A stretch of DNA of 25,208 nt from the NCBI GenBank assembly GCA_037447655.1, contig JBBHKE010003565.1, forward strand, positions 64,001-89,208, given 5' to 3'. The translations under genes and the position numbers were made by a program. Numbering within the stretch: the first letter of the stretch is position 1; each line of letters begins with the position of its first letter. Positions 19,401 to 25,208 of this stretch are shown piece after piece. The notes below the pieces were generated by a model. The model worked only from the letters and a program-made list of their open reading frames with translations, ran no database searches and was not told the origin of the DNA. Source of the stretch: Zygnema cylindricum. Taxonomy: Eukaryota; Streptophyta; Zygnematophyceae; Zygnematales; Zygnemataceae.

Positions 19401-21245
19401 TCGTTTTTTTCTTTGCTTTTTTTAATTTTTTTCTCTCCCTCTCCCCCTCTCTCTCCCTCTCCTTATCCTTCTCCCTCTTACTCTCCCTTCCGGTCTCCCT
19501 CAACCTCTCTCCCTCTTTTGTTTCCACCTTACCTGCGCCGCCCTCCTTTCCTTCTCCTATGTTCCTACCCCACTCCCTTTTCCCCTTAATCTCCCCTCCC
19601 CAAGCTCACGCCCATGCCCTCGCCCTCTCCTGTTCTCATTTCTATCTCCCTCTCGATCCCTCTCCGCATCTCCCTCCTCTTTCCCCTAATGTTTACCTAA
19701 TGAAAAGTTATCTGCATTATTAATTGTTTTTTATTATTATTGATAGTGATTTTTGTTATTATCGTTTATTATAATTAGTATTACCAATAGTTATGTAATA
19801 ATTACTAATACAACCTAATACCATAATTGCCACTACCTATTATTATAAATTACTCTTAATTATTTTTAATATGATTCAACATTATTTTTATTATTTATTA
19901 ATATTACTATTTATTATATGTTAGTAATTATTTTATCGTTAGTAATTTATATTTTTTAAATTTATTATACATAGAAACTATGATTTATAGTGACGATTAT
20001 CATTTGTACTTATAACTATGAGCAATTGTTATTATTACTTGGCTTTTTATAATTAATTGTTATTATATGGCTTTCAATTTTCACTACTACCAATAATTTT
20101 CATTCAGAATTATTATTCGTATTTACAATTATCATTAGCGTTAAATAGTTATGTTATTGGTATTTACTATTAACTATATTTTCTTATAATTATTATAAAT
20201 TTTTATGGTGATTTTTCCCTTTAAAGTACAATGTAGCACTCCCTATAAAAACTCTCTCTTCCTTTTTTCGCTACTCTTGCCTTTTTGATCCCTTAAAGTC
20301 CCCTAGAAACTTAAAATACCCCTAAAGAAACACAAGAAAAACCCTCCTTCCACAAACATTATCATCACGTGTTTATTTGTGTAATTATTTGAATTTTTAT
20401 TATTGTTGTGGTTTGCGAAAAAAAATAGGAAAAATAGTTAAACCTTACCTCCCAGTTTTCCAAACCCCTTTCTATTGCTTCACCATCCAACCCTCCCTCG
20501 CTTATATATATTATTCAATTTCAAATGATAAAAAATTTATACAAATTGGTTTTTTCAAATCTATGAAGTGGTAGACTAGCAAGAAATTATAAATAGGTAT
20601 AACATAACCATAGGAACGTGTCTTACAACGATCGGAGGGATGCTAGTTGACCGATGGATGATGGGATGCTTCCTCTCAACTGATTGTCCCGTATATCACT
20701 GTGGCACCGAATATTCACACCCAACCAACACCCACGCCATAATTATTATTAATAATATTTTGTTATTTGTCTCCCTTTGGCCTTTCCCTTTTTTGACCTT
20801 TTCATTATCTATTGATTTCTCCTTGTTTCGTCCTTTCATGGCCTTCAATCAGTAGCCTTTGCCACTCCTACGCTCTCCTCTTCTCCTTTTCACTCCAACT
20901 CTTGCTCCTCCTCCCCTCTCCCTCTCCTTTTTCCTCGCACCCTATCATTTTCCTTTATTCTATCCCTACCCTTGCTCCCCCCTTGCCCCCACCCCCTCCT
21001 TCGCTCTCCCTAGTCCACGAGTTTCTTTTATGAATAATGTAATTATTCCCCGCCCTTGCTTTACATAAAACTTATTTTTAGCATATTATAACGTATTACA
21101 TCATAACTTAGCGTTTACGTAATGTGAGTTTATGTTTATGTATTACAAGTTTATAAATAACGTCATTACTCACAATTGTACGAGGGATGTCATTTGCCCG
21201 ATGGACAATGGAATGCTTCCACTCAACTGGTTGTTATTTAGCCAT
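7069..21245 (-). CDS. LRR array gene: nine 72-bp LRR exons plus Cys-rich EGF-like terminal exon (5' partial)
   Basis: Exons in transcript order: 21174-21245, 20627-20698, 16890-16961, 15168-15239, 13343-13414, 12864-12935, 11013-11084, 9764-9835, 8380-8451, 7069-7480. All nine internal exons are 72 bp, begin after AG and end before GTAAG (seven), GTATG or GTGAG, and all junctions are phase 2. Joined, they stay open: nine 24-residue plant-type LRRs (framework NQLSGSIPSSIxQLTSL), then 136 residues with a last partial LRR and an EGF-like Cys module. Known role of such proteins: extracellular ligand recognition. Introns are 407-3665 bp and share sequence, so exon and intron were duplicated together. 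Signal peptide and N-terminal cap are missing and probably lie to the right of the window. No transmembrane segment or kinase was seen. Product, partner and expression are inferred only. Confidence 0.9.
7481..8379 (-). other. Intron with triplet microsatellites
   Basis: Last intron, 899 bp, donor GTAAG and acceptor TTTACAG. About 7766-8100 is a simple repeat of GCT/GCC and ATT/GCT triplets on plus. The poly-Ala and poly-Leu frames across it are products of the repeat, not genes. This acceptor lacks the intron-end sequence shared by the other exons. Confidence 0.8.
8380..8451 (-). CDS. LRR exon 9 of 9 (in window)
   Basis: 72 bp, acceptor TGTCACAG, donor GTAAG, phase 2. It encodes FLSGNQLCGSIP, then SSICQLTSLES plus a split Leu/Phe. 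Exposed beta-strand residues: F, S, G and E, S. Two Cys residues are unusual: LCG in place of LSG, and C for G after SSI. Confidence 0.93.
8979..9200. mobile_element. MITE-like element with about 27-bp imperfect TIRs
   Basis: ACTACACCGTGAATTGTTAT onward at 8979-9005 matches the reverse complement of 9174-9200 at 24 of 27 positions. A nested perfect 11-bp inverted pair (CGCTAATTGGG at 9011-9021, CCCAATTAGCG at 9124-9134) adds to the fold. One base outside, the right end reads CACTACACC inward, a CACTA-like terminus, and the left reads TACTACACC. No clean target duplication was found, so the superfamily is uncertain. Confidence 0.6.
9310..9494. repeat. Shared intron module, copy A
   Basis: On plus it contains CTTTTAAAAGTACATTGTTG, CTTATAAAAAA, a CT stretch, TATCATGACCC, TTGAAATCCCTATTAAACCC and a run of AAGAAACACC/AAAACCCTC. 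Related blocks occur at 12167-12305 and 20212-20350, and a fragment at 10870-10915. It lies about 270 bp into the intron from the donor of the upstream exon. Confidence 0.75.
9764..9835 (-). CDS. LRR exon 8 of 9
   Basis: 72 bp, acceptor TGTCACAG, donor GTATG, phase 2. It encodes GLSSNQLSGSIP, then SCIGQLTSLYR plus a split Leu. Exposed residues: G, S, S and Y, R. SCI replaces the usual SSI. Confidence 0.93.
9836..11012 (-). other. Intron, CT and ATT rich on plus
   Basis: 1177 bp. CT-rich tract at about 9966-10095, then ATT-rich sequence to about 10860, and a truncated shared module at 10870-10915 (TCTTAAAAGCACATTATAGA). No gene seen. Confidence 0.8.
11013..11084 (-). CDS. LRR exon 7 of 9
   Basis: 72 bp, acceptor TGTCACAG, donor GTAAG, phase 2. 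It encodes DIYKNQFSGSIP, then SSICNLTFLES plus a split Leu. Exposed residues: D, Y, K and E, S. Cys follows SSI, as in exons 5 and 9, and Phe replaces Leu in NQF. Confidence 0.93.
12167..12305. repeat. Shared intron module, copy B
   Basis: Aligns with copy A through CATTTAAATGGTCATTGTAG, TATCATGAGCC, CCTTCAAAATCCATTAAACC and GAAATACCCTTAAA. It lies about 260 bp from the donor of the remnant exon, the same relative place as in other introns. Confidence 0.7.
12520..12570 (-). pseudogene. Remnant of a deleted LRR exon (donor side only)
   Basis: Plus-strand TTTGATACCCAACATGGCCA followed by a CTTAC donor (12558-12562) matches the intron start of neighbouring exons. Only about 8 bp of exon-like sequence (TATCAATT on minus) remain, and the LRR core and acceptor are absent. 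I infer a deletion that removed most of a tenth copy. Confidence 0.7.
12864..12935 (-). CDS. LRR exon 6 of 9
   Basis: 72 bp, acceptor ATCATAG, donor GTAAG, phase 2. It encodes LLSYNQLSGSIP, then SSIGLMTSLRS plus a split Phe. Exposed residues: L, S, Y and R, S. Confidence 0.93.
12936..13342 (-). other. Short intron with CT tract
   Basis: 407 bp, the shortest of the array. A CT-rich tract on plus (about 13019-13330) reaches almost to the donor of the upstream exon, so the start of the transcript-strand intron is purine-rich. Confidence 0.8.
13343..13414 (-). CDS. LRR exon 5 of 9
   Basis: 72 bp, acceptor TTCACAG, donor GTAAG, phase 2. It encodes LLHYNQLSGSIP, then SSICQLTSLQY plus a split Leu. 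Exposed residues: L, H, Y and Q, Y. Cys follows SSI. Confidence 0.93.
13415..15167 (-). other. Intron with foldback element and long CT tract
   Basis: 1753 bp. AT-rich with a perfect foldback element (13712-13901), then a long CT-rich tract on plus (about 14038-14785). The Ser/Leu/Phe-rich frames across the CT tract occur in several frames at once and are repeat artefacts. Confidence 0.8.
13712..13901. repeat. Foldback element with perfect 43-bp inverted arms
   Basis: 13712-13754 and 13859-13901 are exact reverse complements (left arm begins ATCATTATATTGAAATGATC) around a 104-bp AT-rich spacer. No convincing target duplication was found. It may be a MITE or the product of a palindromic rearrangement. 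Confidence 0.85.
15168..15239 (-). CDS. LRR exon 4 of 9
   Basis: 72 bp, acceptor GTCATAG, donor GTAAG, phase 2. It encodes WLNDNQLSGSIP, then SSIGQLTSLRW plus a split Leu. Exposed residues: W, N, D and R, W. It is close to the array consensus. Confidence 0.95.
15240..16889 (-). other. Intron with strand-flipped GA/AAT block
   Basis: 1650 bp. Unlike the other introns, plus is GA-rich (about 15410-15795) then AAT-rich (about 15840-16660), the reverse of the CT/ATT bias around it. The block between about 15.35 and 16.8 kb therefore looks inverted. No gene seen. Confidence 0.75.
16890..16961 (-). CDS. LRR exon 3 of 9
   Basis: 72 bp, acceptor TGTCACAG, donor GTAAG, phase 2. It encodes DLNNNELSGSIP, then PSIGQLTSLQQ plus a split Leu. 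Exposed residues: D, N, N and Q, Q. NEL replaces NQL. Confidence 0.93.
17464..17482 (+). other. Perfect G-quadruplex motif
   Basis: Four runs of four G separated by single A bases, (GGGGA)3GGGG. It lies on the template strand of the LRR gene, at the end of a purine-rich block (17401-17482). Confidence 0.8.
18077..18088. promoter_or_regulatory. Palindromic G-box (TGCCACGTGGCA)
   Basis: A perfect 12-bp palindrome around CACGTG, the core bound by plant bZIP and bHLH factors, in an unusually GC-rich part of the intron. Any regulatory role is inferred, and a chance match is quite possible. Confidence 0.2.
18335..18799. repeat. Perfect 465-bp direct duplication, copy 1
   Basis: By eye identical to 19504-19968 at a constant offset of 1169 bp, covering the end of a CT tract and AT-rich sequence. 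It ends 14 bp before the plus-strand LRR exon. Confidence 0.93.
18814..18885 (+). CDS. LRR exon in opposite orientation, different subfamily
   Basis: Exactly 72 bp between ATTTTAG and GTGAGT on plus, phase 2. It reads NFYQNQLEGPIP, then EIFSSLKKLEI plus a split Leu (CT/N). The plant-type LRR framework is intact and both splice sites look good, but residues differ widely from the array (EGPIP for SGSIP, LKKL for LTSL). On plus it cannot be spliced into the minus-strand gene. It may be an inverted exon from another LRR gene, an exon of an overlapping plus-strand gene, or a misassembly. No partner plus-strand exon was found. Confidence 0.85.
19504..19968. repeat. Perfect 465-bp direct duplication, copy 2
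   Basis: Matches 18335-18799 base for base by eye. Sequence diverges immediately on both sides. The 704 bp between the copies (18800-19503) contains the plus-strand LRR exon and a CT tract. Confidence 0.93.
20212..20350. repeat. Shared intron module, copy C
   Basis: CCCTTTAAAGTACAATGTAG, CCTATAAAAACTCTC, CCCTTAAAGTCCCC and AAAGAAACACAAGAAAAACC match copies A and B. It lies about 277 bp from the donor of LRR exon 2, the same relative position as copy A. Confidence 0.75.
20627..20698 (-). CDS. LRR exon 2 of 9
   Basis: 72 bp, acceptor TGCCACAG, donor GTAAG, phase 2. It encodes DIRDNQLRGSIP, then SSIGQLASLRS plus a split Leu. Exposed residues: D, R, D and R, S. Confidence 0.93.
20699..21173 (-). 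other. Short intron with dispersed C/T segment
   Basis: 475 bp. About 20773-20847 (CCCTTTGGCCTTTCCCTTTT onward) recurs imperfectly at 22870-22942. A CT-rich tract spans about 20860-21020. Confidence 0.75.
21174..21245 (-). CDS. LRR exon 1 of 9 (most upstream found)
   Basis: 72 bp, acceptor TGTCACAG, donor GTGAG, phase 2. It encodes WLNNNQLSGSIP, then LSIGQMTSLVQ plus a split Phe. Exposed residues: W, N, N and V, Q. Its phase-2 acceptor shows that at least one more coding exon lies upstream, to the right. Confidence 0.93.
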
Positions 21246-23034
21246 CTGTGACACCGACCATTCACAACCCACCAACATTTAAGCACCCAAAGGGTCTCTA
21301 AGTTTTTACGTGGTACAAAGTACACTCTTGAATTACAAAGTAAAAATTAATATTATTACTTATATTTTATTTTATTGTTGTTATTACAAACGTTTTTTAC
21401 TATTATTATTCTCAATTATTATTTACCATTTCTATCAATAGTTATTTCTATATTTGTTATTGTTATTTTTCATCATTTATACTTGTTACTACGATTCTTA
21501 GTATCTAGTAAATTTATTAAAGAAAAAATAATAATAGTATTTTAATTATTAAAATTGTTATTTATTGCTATAATTAATGATTATTATAATTAAAAATAAT
21601 AGTTATCATTAACCTTGTTTATTAATTATTGTTTTTATAATTTGTATGACGAATTGTTATAATTATTAATTAATTTAACCATCATTAATTATAATCAATA
21701 ATTAAATGCTATTGTTGTTAATTAAATCTCAATAGGCCCCATCAGGCTTTCTATCGGTATACGCTTCCCTTTGAAAAACCCTCAGTTTGTCCCCTTTAAA
21801 ATTATCATATTACTAACTAATAACGTTTTATGATTAGTATGAATTATTACTATAATTACAGTTTTTTTCCTGTAGGTAACTAGTATTTTTAATGGCTATT
21901 AATATTCATTTTGAAATAATATCATTATATTTATAAATAATTACCTTGTTATTATGATTGGTTGTAAAATAAACAGTATATCAGTATTTTCGATTTTTAC
22001 TAATTTTTTTTTAATTATTTTTAGTAATTATTTTCAGTCTTTCACTGTTATAAGTTATTATCGTTATTATGATCACACACATATTATTATTTTTATTCAT
22101 ATTATTAATTATAACTCTTTTCTGATTATTATCATTACATATTTTCAGTACATACTTATAGTAGTGATTATTATTAGTCTAATATGATTAATTGCTACTT
22201 TTAAATAGTTTTACTGCTTGTTATGATTCATAACTACTATATATAAAATGTACAAGACTACTTTTATAACAAATTGTTAGAAATATTATTATTTATTATT
22301 TATATCGATAGTAGTTTTTTTTTTTTTAATAAAATGTATGTTTATTGTTATTTATCAATTAATTTTTCTATTATTTGTATAACTCCTAATTATAAGTTTT
22401 AGTTAATATAGCAAATATTGTTTACTTTTAACAATTCAGTTTGCCACCCTTTCCTTTCGACCCCCTGGTTGCAACTTAACCCACCCCATGCAAACCCCTT
22501 CCCCCTCCCTTATCGGAACTCACTTAAAGCTTATGTCTGGATTGACATCTCTTTAAGTCCAAATCGTTATATTGAAGTCTCGCACTTTATTATAGCGTAA
22601 TGTACTTGTTAGTGGTTTGTACATACCATTGGTAATGTAGAGAATTCATATTACTATTTTTTATTTTTGATTCTTTTTGTCGTAACTAAGTCTACCTATA
22701 TTAGCTACGCCTACGATTAGTTCCCCCTTGAACCGCATTTATGGCTTCTCTGTACAATAGTTTCACTATAAAATCACATAGTCTTCTTTGTAAATTTTCA
22801 ATGTCAAGGACAAGACAACGACAAACCTCTATTCTTTGCTTCCTTGTTTGTTCCTTTGTACCTTTTTATCCCTTTGGCCTTTCCTTTTTTTGGCCTCTTC
22901 ATTATCTTTTGTTTTTCGTTGTTTTTTCCTCTTATGACCTCTTAAAGAAAAAGTTATGGAACCACCTTTCCTCCCCATAACCACTTGCAAATTTGGTCTT
23001 TAGGTCATACTATCCTTCTATCGCATTTGCATCC
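21246..23034. other. AT-rich stretch upstream of the found LRR exons
   Basis: The intron end next to LRR exon 1 is recognisable to about 21300. The rest is ATT-rich, with C-rich patches (about 22441-22515) and a second copy of the CCCTTTGGCCTTTCC segment (22870-22942). No further LRR exon was found on either strand. Confidence 0.6.
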
Positions 23035-23782
23035 CCTCCCAATTCCTTCCATAAACTATAAGCACGCCTTTAAAGCTACGGGCAACGCTTCTTCAGATTG
23101 GTTCGTTGATTAGGTCGCATCGCATCACATGTTCTACCAAATTGCAATTATGACTAATGTTGTCCCGCTCTCTATTTCTTTACGCATTTTCCTTAACAAC
23201 TACAAAATTCCCACCTCCAATTTAGTTGGACAAGTAGTTATAATCCCGAATTTTCTCGATTTTTCTCACATAATCGTTGACAAAGTTTACTTTGTTCCCG
23301 AATTAAAGAAAAATCCCTTCTCTACTGGTATAGTTTCGCACAATGGAAGGTTTTTTGTCCTTCAATTATACCATCATTGGCAGTGGAATGAAATCCGGTA
23401 TGGTTTATATTCTTAATTTCTTAAGAGATATTGCCCATGATCACTCGGCAACCTCTCTTAGCACATATTGTGTAGAAATATGGCATCTTCGTTTTGGCCA
23501 TTTAAATCGAACCAGTTTAGCTACCCATGGAAAGGGCCTTGTACACACACGTTATAAATTTAATGAAAGTAAAATTGATTTTTGCAATGGATGTATAATC
23601 GACAGAATGTCTCACATCCCTTCTCATTCCAACTCTTATCGTTCTTATAATCCACTTGATCTCATCCATACATATGTGTGTGGTCTTGCACGTATCCCTA
23701 GCATGAGTAATGCAATGTATTTTCTTACTTACATTGATGACAACTCACGAAATACATATATTTTCTTGATGAAACATAAGCT

Positions 23783-24132
23783 GGAAGTTTTCACTCATTT
23801 CCATCATCTCAAAGCTATTGTATAAGCCCACTTGTCTTCTCGCATCAAAACACTACGCACGAAAAACGAATGGGAGAAGATATCCTATTTTGACTTTTTA
23901 CCATTAAATGGCATTATTCGTCAAAATATTCTCCTTTATAGTCCCCAAATAAATGGTACATAAGTCGAAAGTTTTGACTCCCAACAGTTTAAAGATATTG
24001 TTGAAACCCACTTGTCTTCTAGCATCAAAACACTACGCTGGGAAAACCAAGGGGTGGGGATCTCCTCTTTTGACTCCTTACTACCAAATGGCATCATTCG
24101 TCACAATACTTCCCCCTTGTAGTCCTCAAAAT
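23783..24132 (+). repeat. Internal tandem duplication in copia integrase
   Basis: About 23783-23952 and 23967-24132 align at an offset of 180-184 bp. Both encode the block around THLSS-IKTLR and NGIIR of the integrase core, and they are diverged (roughly three quarters identical by eye). Confidence 0.75.
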
Positions 24133-24959
24133 AATAACGTTGAGGTAAACCGCACCAAACACCTTGACTTAGCACGATCTATTATTTAGTTTGTCCCTTT
24201 ACCTTTTTACTTTTGTGTTGAAGCACTACTGAATTCCACTGCAAAACATGTCCAAAAGCTCTACCTTTCTTAACAAAAGCCTTTGTGAGGCGTGGCGTGG
24301 AAAGATACCGGACCATTCTCACCTTCGCATGTTTGTAAATGTGGCATATTACAAGGACCTCACTAATCCAAATAAGACAATAGGGTTGCATTCAAAAAAT
24401 ATTCGTGAACTGTTCTCCAAATTCAAAAAGCATATCGAATCTGGTGTCCACATCTCATTCAATCGTCACAACTCGAGGCATAATATTTGAAGAAGCCCCC
24501 CTTCTCACAAACAAATTCTTGATATTCCACTCACAACTCTTATACTTACTTTTCCTCCTTCAAATGTACTGAATACTATTCCCCAAACCCCCGAATTGTT
24601 TAATTCTGTAACCCCCCAATTATCATTTATTCCCTTTGTTTCCTCTTTAATTCTAGATTTTCTCTTCTGATATTTTTGGCAAGTCTTCATCCTCACTAAC
24701 CAACTCCGCTAATCCCAACAAGCTAACTAATTTTATTACATCAACTGTAATTTTGCGCTCGTACATCTACCAGCGAATATTGTGGAGAGACTTTACTCAA
24801 CCACTTCATCGACATATTTTTCGGTCTACTACTTCATCGACAAATTCTTTGGTCTACTACTTCATCAACAAATGTGCCCATAATTTCTCTTACTATTACA
24901 GCAATAACGCCACACATCATCAAAATAGTTGTACGACAGAGTACGCGCAACATCAACGT

Positions 24960-25125
24960 CACCTTGAAGATTCAAAACAACATCCCCTACGCCAACATTG
25001 TAAAAGTGAAAGATCCGCCTACCTTAAAATCTTCTCTTAAACAGCCAACAAGTGGCGATTAGCCCTAAGATGCTACTCAAGAGTGTAAGGCACTTGTGAA
25101 AAGTAACACTTTTAACCTAGGTAAA
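24960..25125 (+). pseudogene. Start of copia reverse transcriptase domain
   Basis: The frame with SLKQPTSGD, then CKALVKSNTFNL, matches the conserved start of the copia reverse transcriptase. Stop codons follow SGD and lie two codons later. Similarity ends abruptly and is followed by AT-rich and C-rich sequence. Confidence 0.75.
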
Positions 25126-25208
25126 TAACAACAAAGCAAATAATGTTTACTAATAATAATTAACTAGTTGGAACTAGCCCCTCCCTTGCAACCCCCTCCC
25201 CTATCCCC

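Larger units (their letters stand above)
16962..20626 (-). other. Longest intron, rearranged, with inverted LRR exon
   Basis: 3665 bp, about twice the usual spacing. It holds a G-rich block with a G-quadruplex motif (17464-17482), long CT-rich tracts on plus (17579-18520, 18962-19245, 19432-19690), a perfect 465-bp direct duplication, an LRR exon on plus (18814-18885) and shared module copy C. The long Ser/Pro/Leu frames are CT-tract artefacts. Confidence 0.8.
23035..25125 (+). pseudogene. Decayed Ty1/copia retrotransposon pol relic
   Basis: The order protease, GAG-pre-integrase, integrase, linker, start of reverse transcriptase is copia-type. Protease: the site reads DWFVD-stop-VASHHM, so a stop replaces Ser of the DSGA motif. 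GAG-pre-integrase/zinc finger: WHLRFGHLNRTSL and FCNGC (about 23480-23600). Integrase: HTYVCGL has Tyr where the first catalytic Asp (HxD) is expected, and the LRTDNGGE motif reads LRTKNEWE. Conserved later blocks include LDLARSI, EAWRGKIPDHSHLRMF and LTNPNK. The reverse transcriptase start (LKQPTSGD, KALVKSNTFNL) has stops, and the match ends about 25125. Frameshifts and stops throughout mean it is dead. No LTRs were seen, and gag is not recognisable. Confidence 0.88.

Noticed and set aside
8390-21240. A plus-strand frame conserved across the repeats (MLVDRWTMECFHSTG-like), as if a small Cys-containing peptide were encoded in each copy
   Set aside because: It is the antisense shadow of the LRR exons. 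The minus-strand reading has exact 72-bp boundaries, splice sites and LRR consensus in all nine copies, while the plus frame has stops in some copies.
8380-21245. The dispersed conserved core considered as a SINE or other short transposon
   Set aside because: No A/B box, tail or target duplications. All copies have one orientation, and the conserved piece is bounded by splice sites.

Overview
The window is AT-rich nuclear DNA from a eukaryote with long spliceosomal introns. The plant-type LRR consensus (NQLSGSIPSSI), a Ser-Pro-Pro-Pro wall-protein stretch fused to an F-type lectin domain, a Ty1/copia relic and a hAT element all fit the green lineage, perhaps a charophyte alga or seedless plant. 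Species cannot be fixed from sequence alone, and an alga of another lineage is not excluded.

Layout. 1-1665: no convincing gene. 1674-2940: a complete non-autonomous hAT-type transposon with perfect 15-bp terminal inverted repeats and a perfect 8-bp target duplication. 3127-4152 (minus): a proline-rich F-type lectin whose start codon is missing or lies in another exon. 4156-7068: no convincing gene. 7069-21245 (minus): the main content, a split LRR gene. Nine internal exons of exactly 72 bp, each one 24-residue LRR and all in phase 2, are spread over 13 kb and feed into a terminal exon that completes the last LRR and adds a Cys-rich EGF-like module. The 5' end was not found and probably lies beyond the right edge. 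23035-25125 (plus): a decayed copia pol relic. 25126-25208: low-complexity sequence.

The LRR exons look at first like a dispersed repeat on the plus strand, because exon and flanking intron were duplicated together. Read on the minus strand each copy has an AG acceptor, a 72-bp open exon and a GT donor. The five exposed positions of the LRR beta-strand (xxLxLxxN) vary strongly, while the exon core and the intron ends next to the variable bases are conserved. Exon ends are TT in all nine, so any downstream exon completes Leu or Phe at the framework position: exons can be added, lost or permuted without damage. One further 72-bp LRR exon of a different subfamily (18814-18885) lies in the opposite orientation beside a perfect 465-bp direct duplication, and one exon has been reduced to its donor side (12520-12570). 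The locus looks like a modular recognition protein that evolves by exon duplication, loss, inversion and diversification of its binding face. The introns carry polypurine (transcript strand) and AAT tracts, a MITE, a foldback element, a G-quadruplex motif and shared modules.
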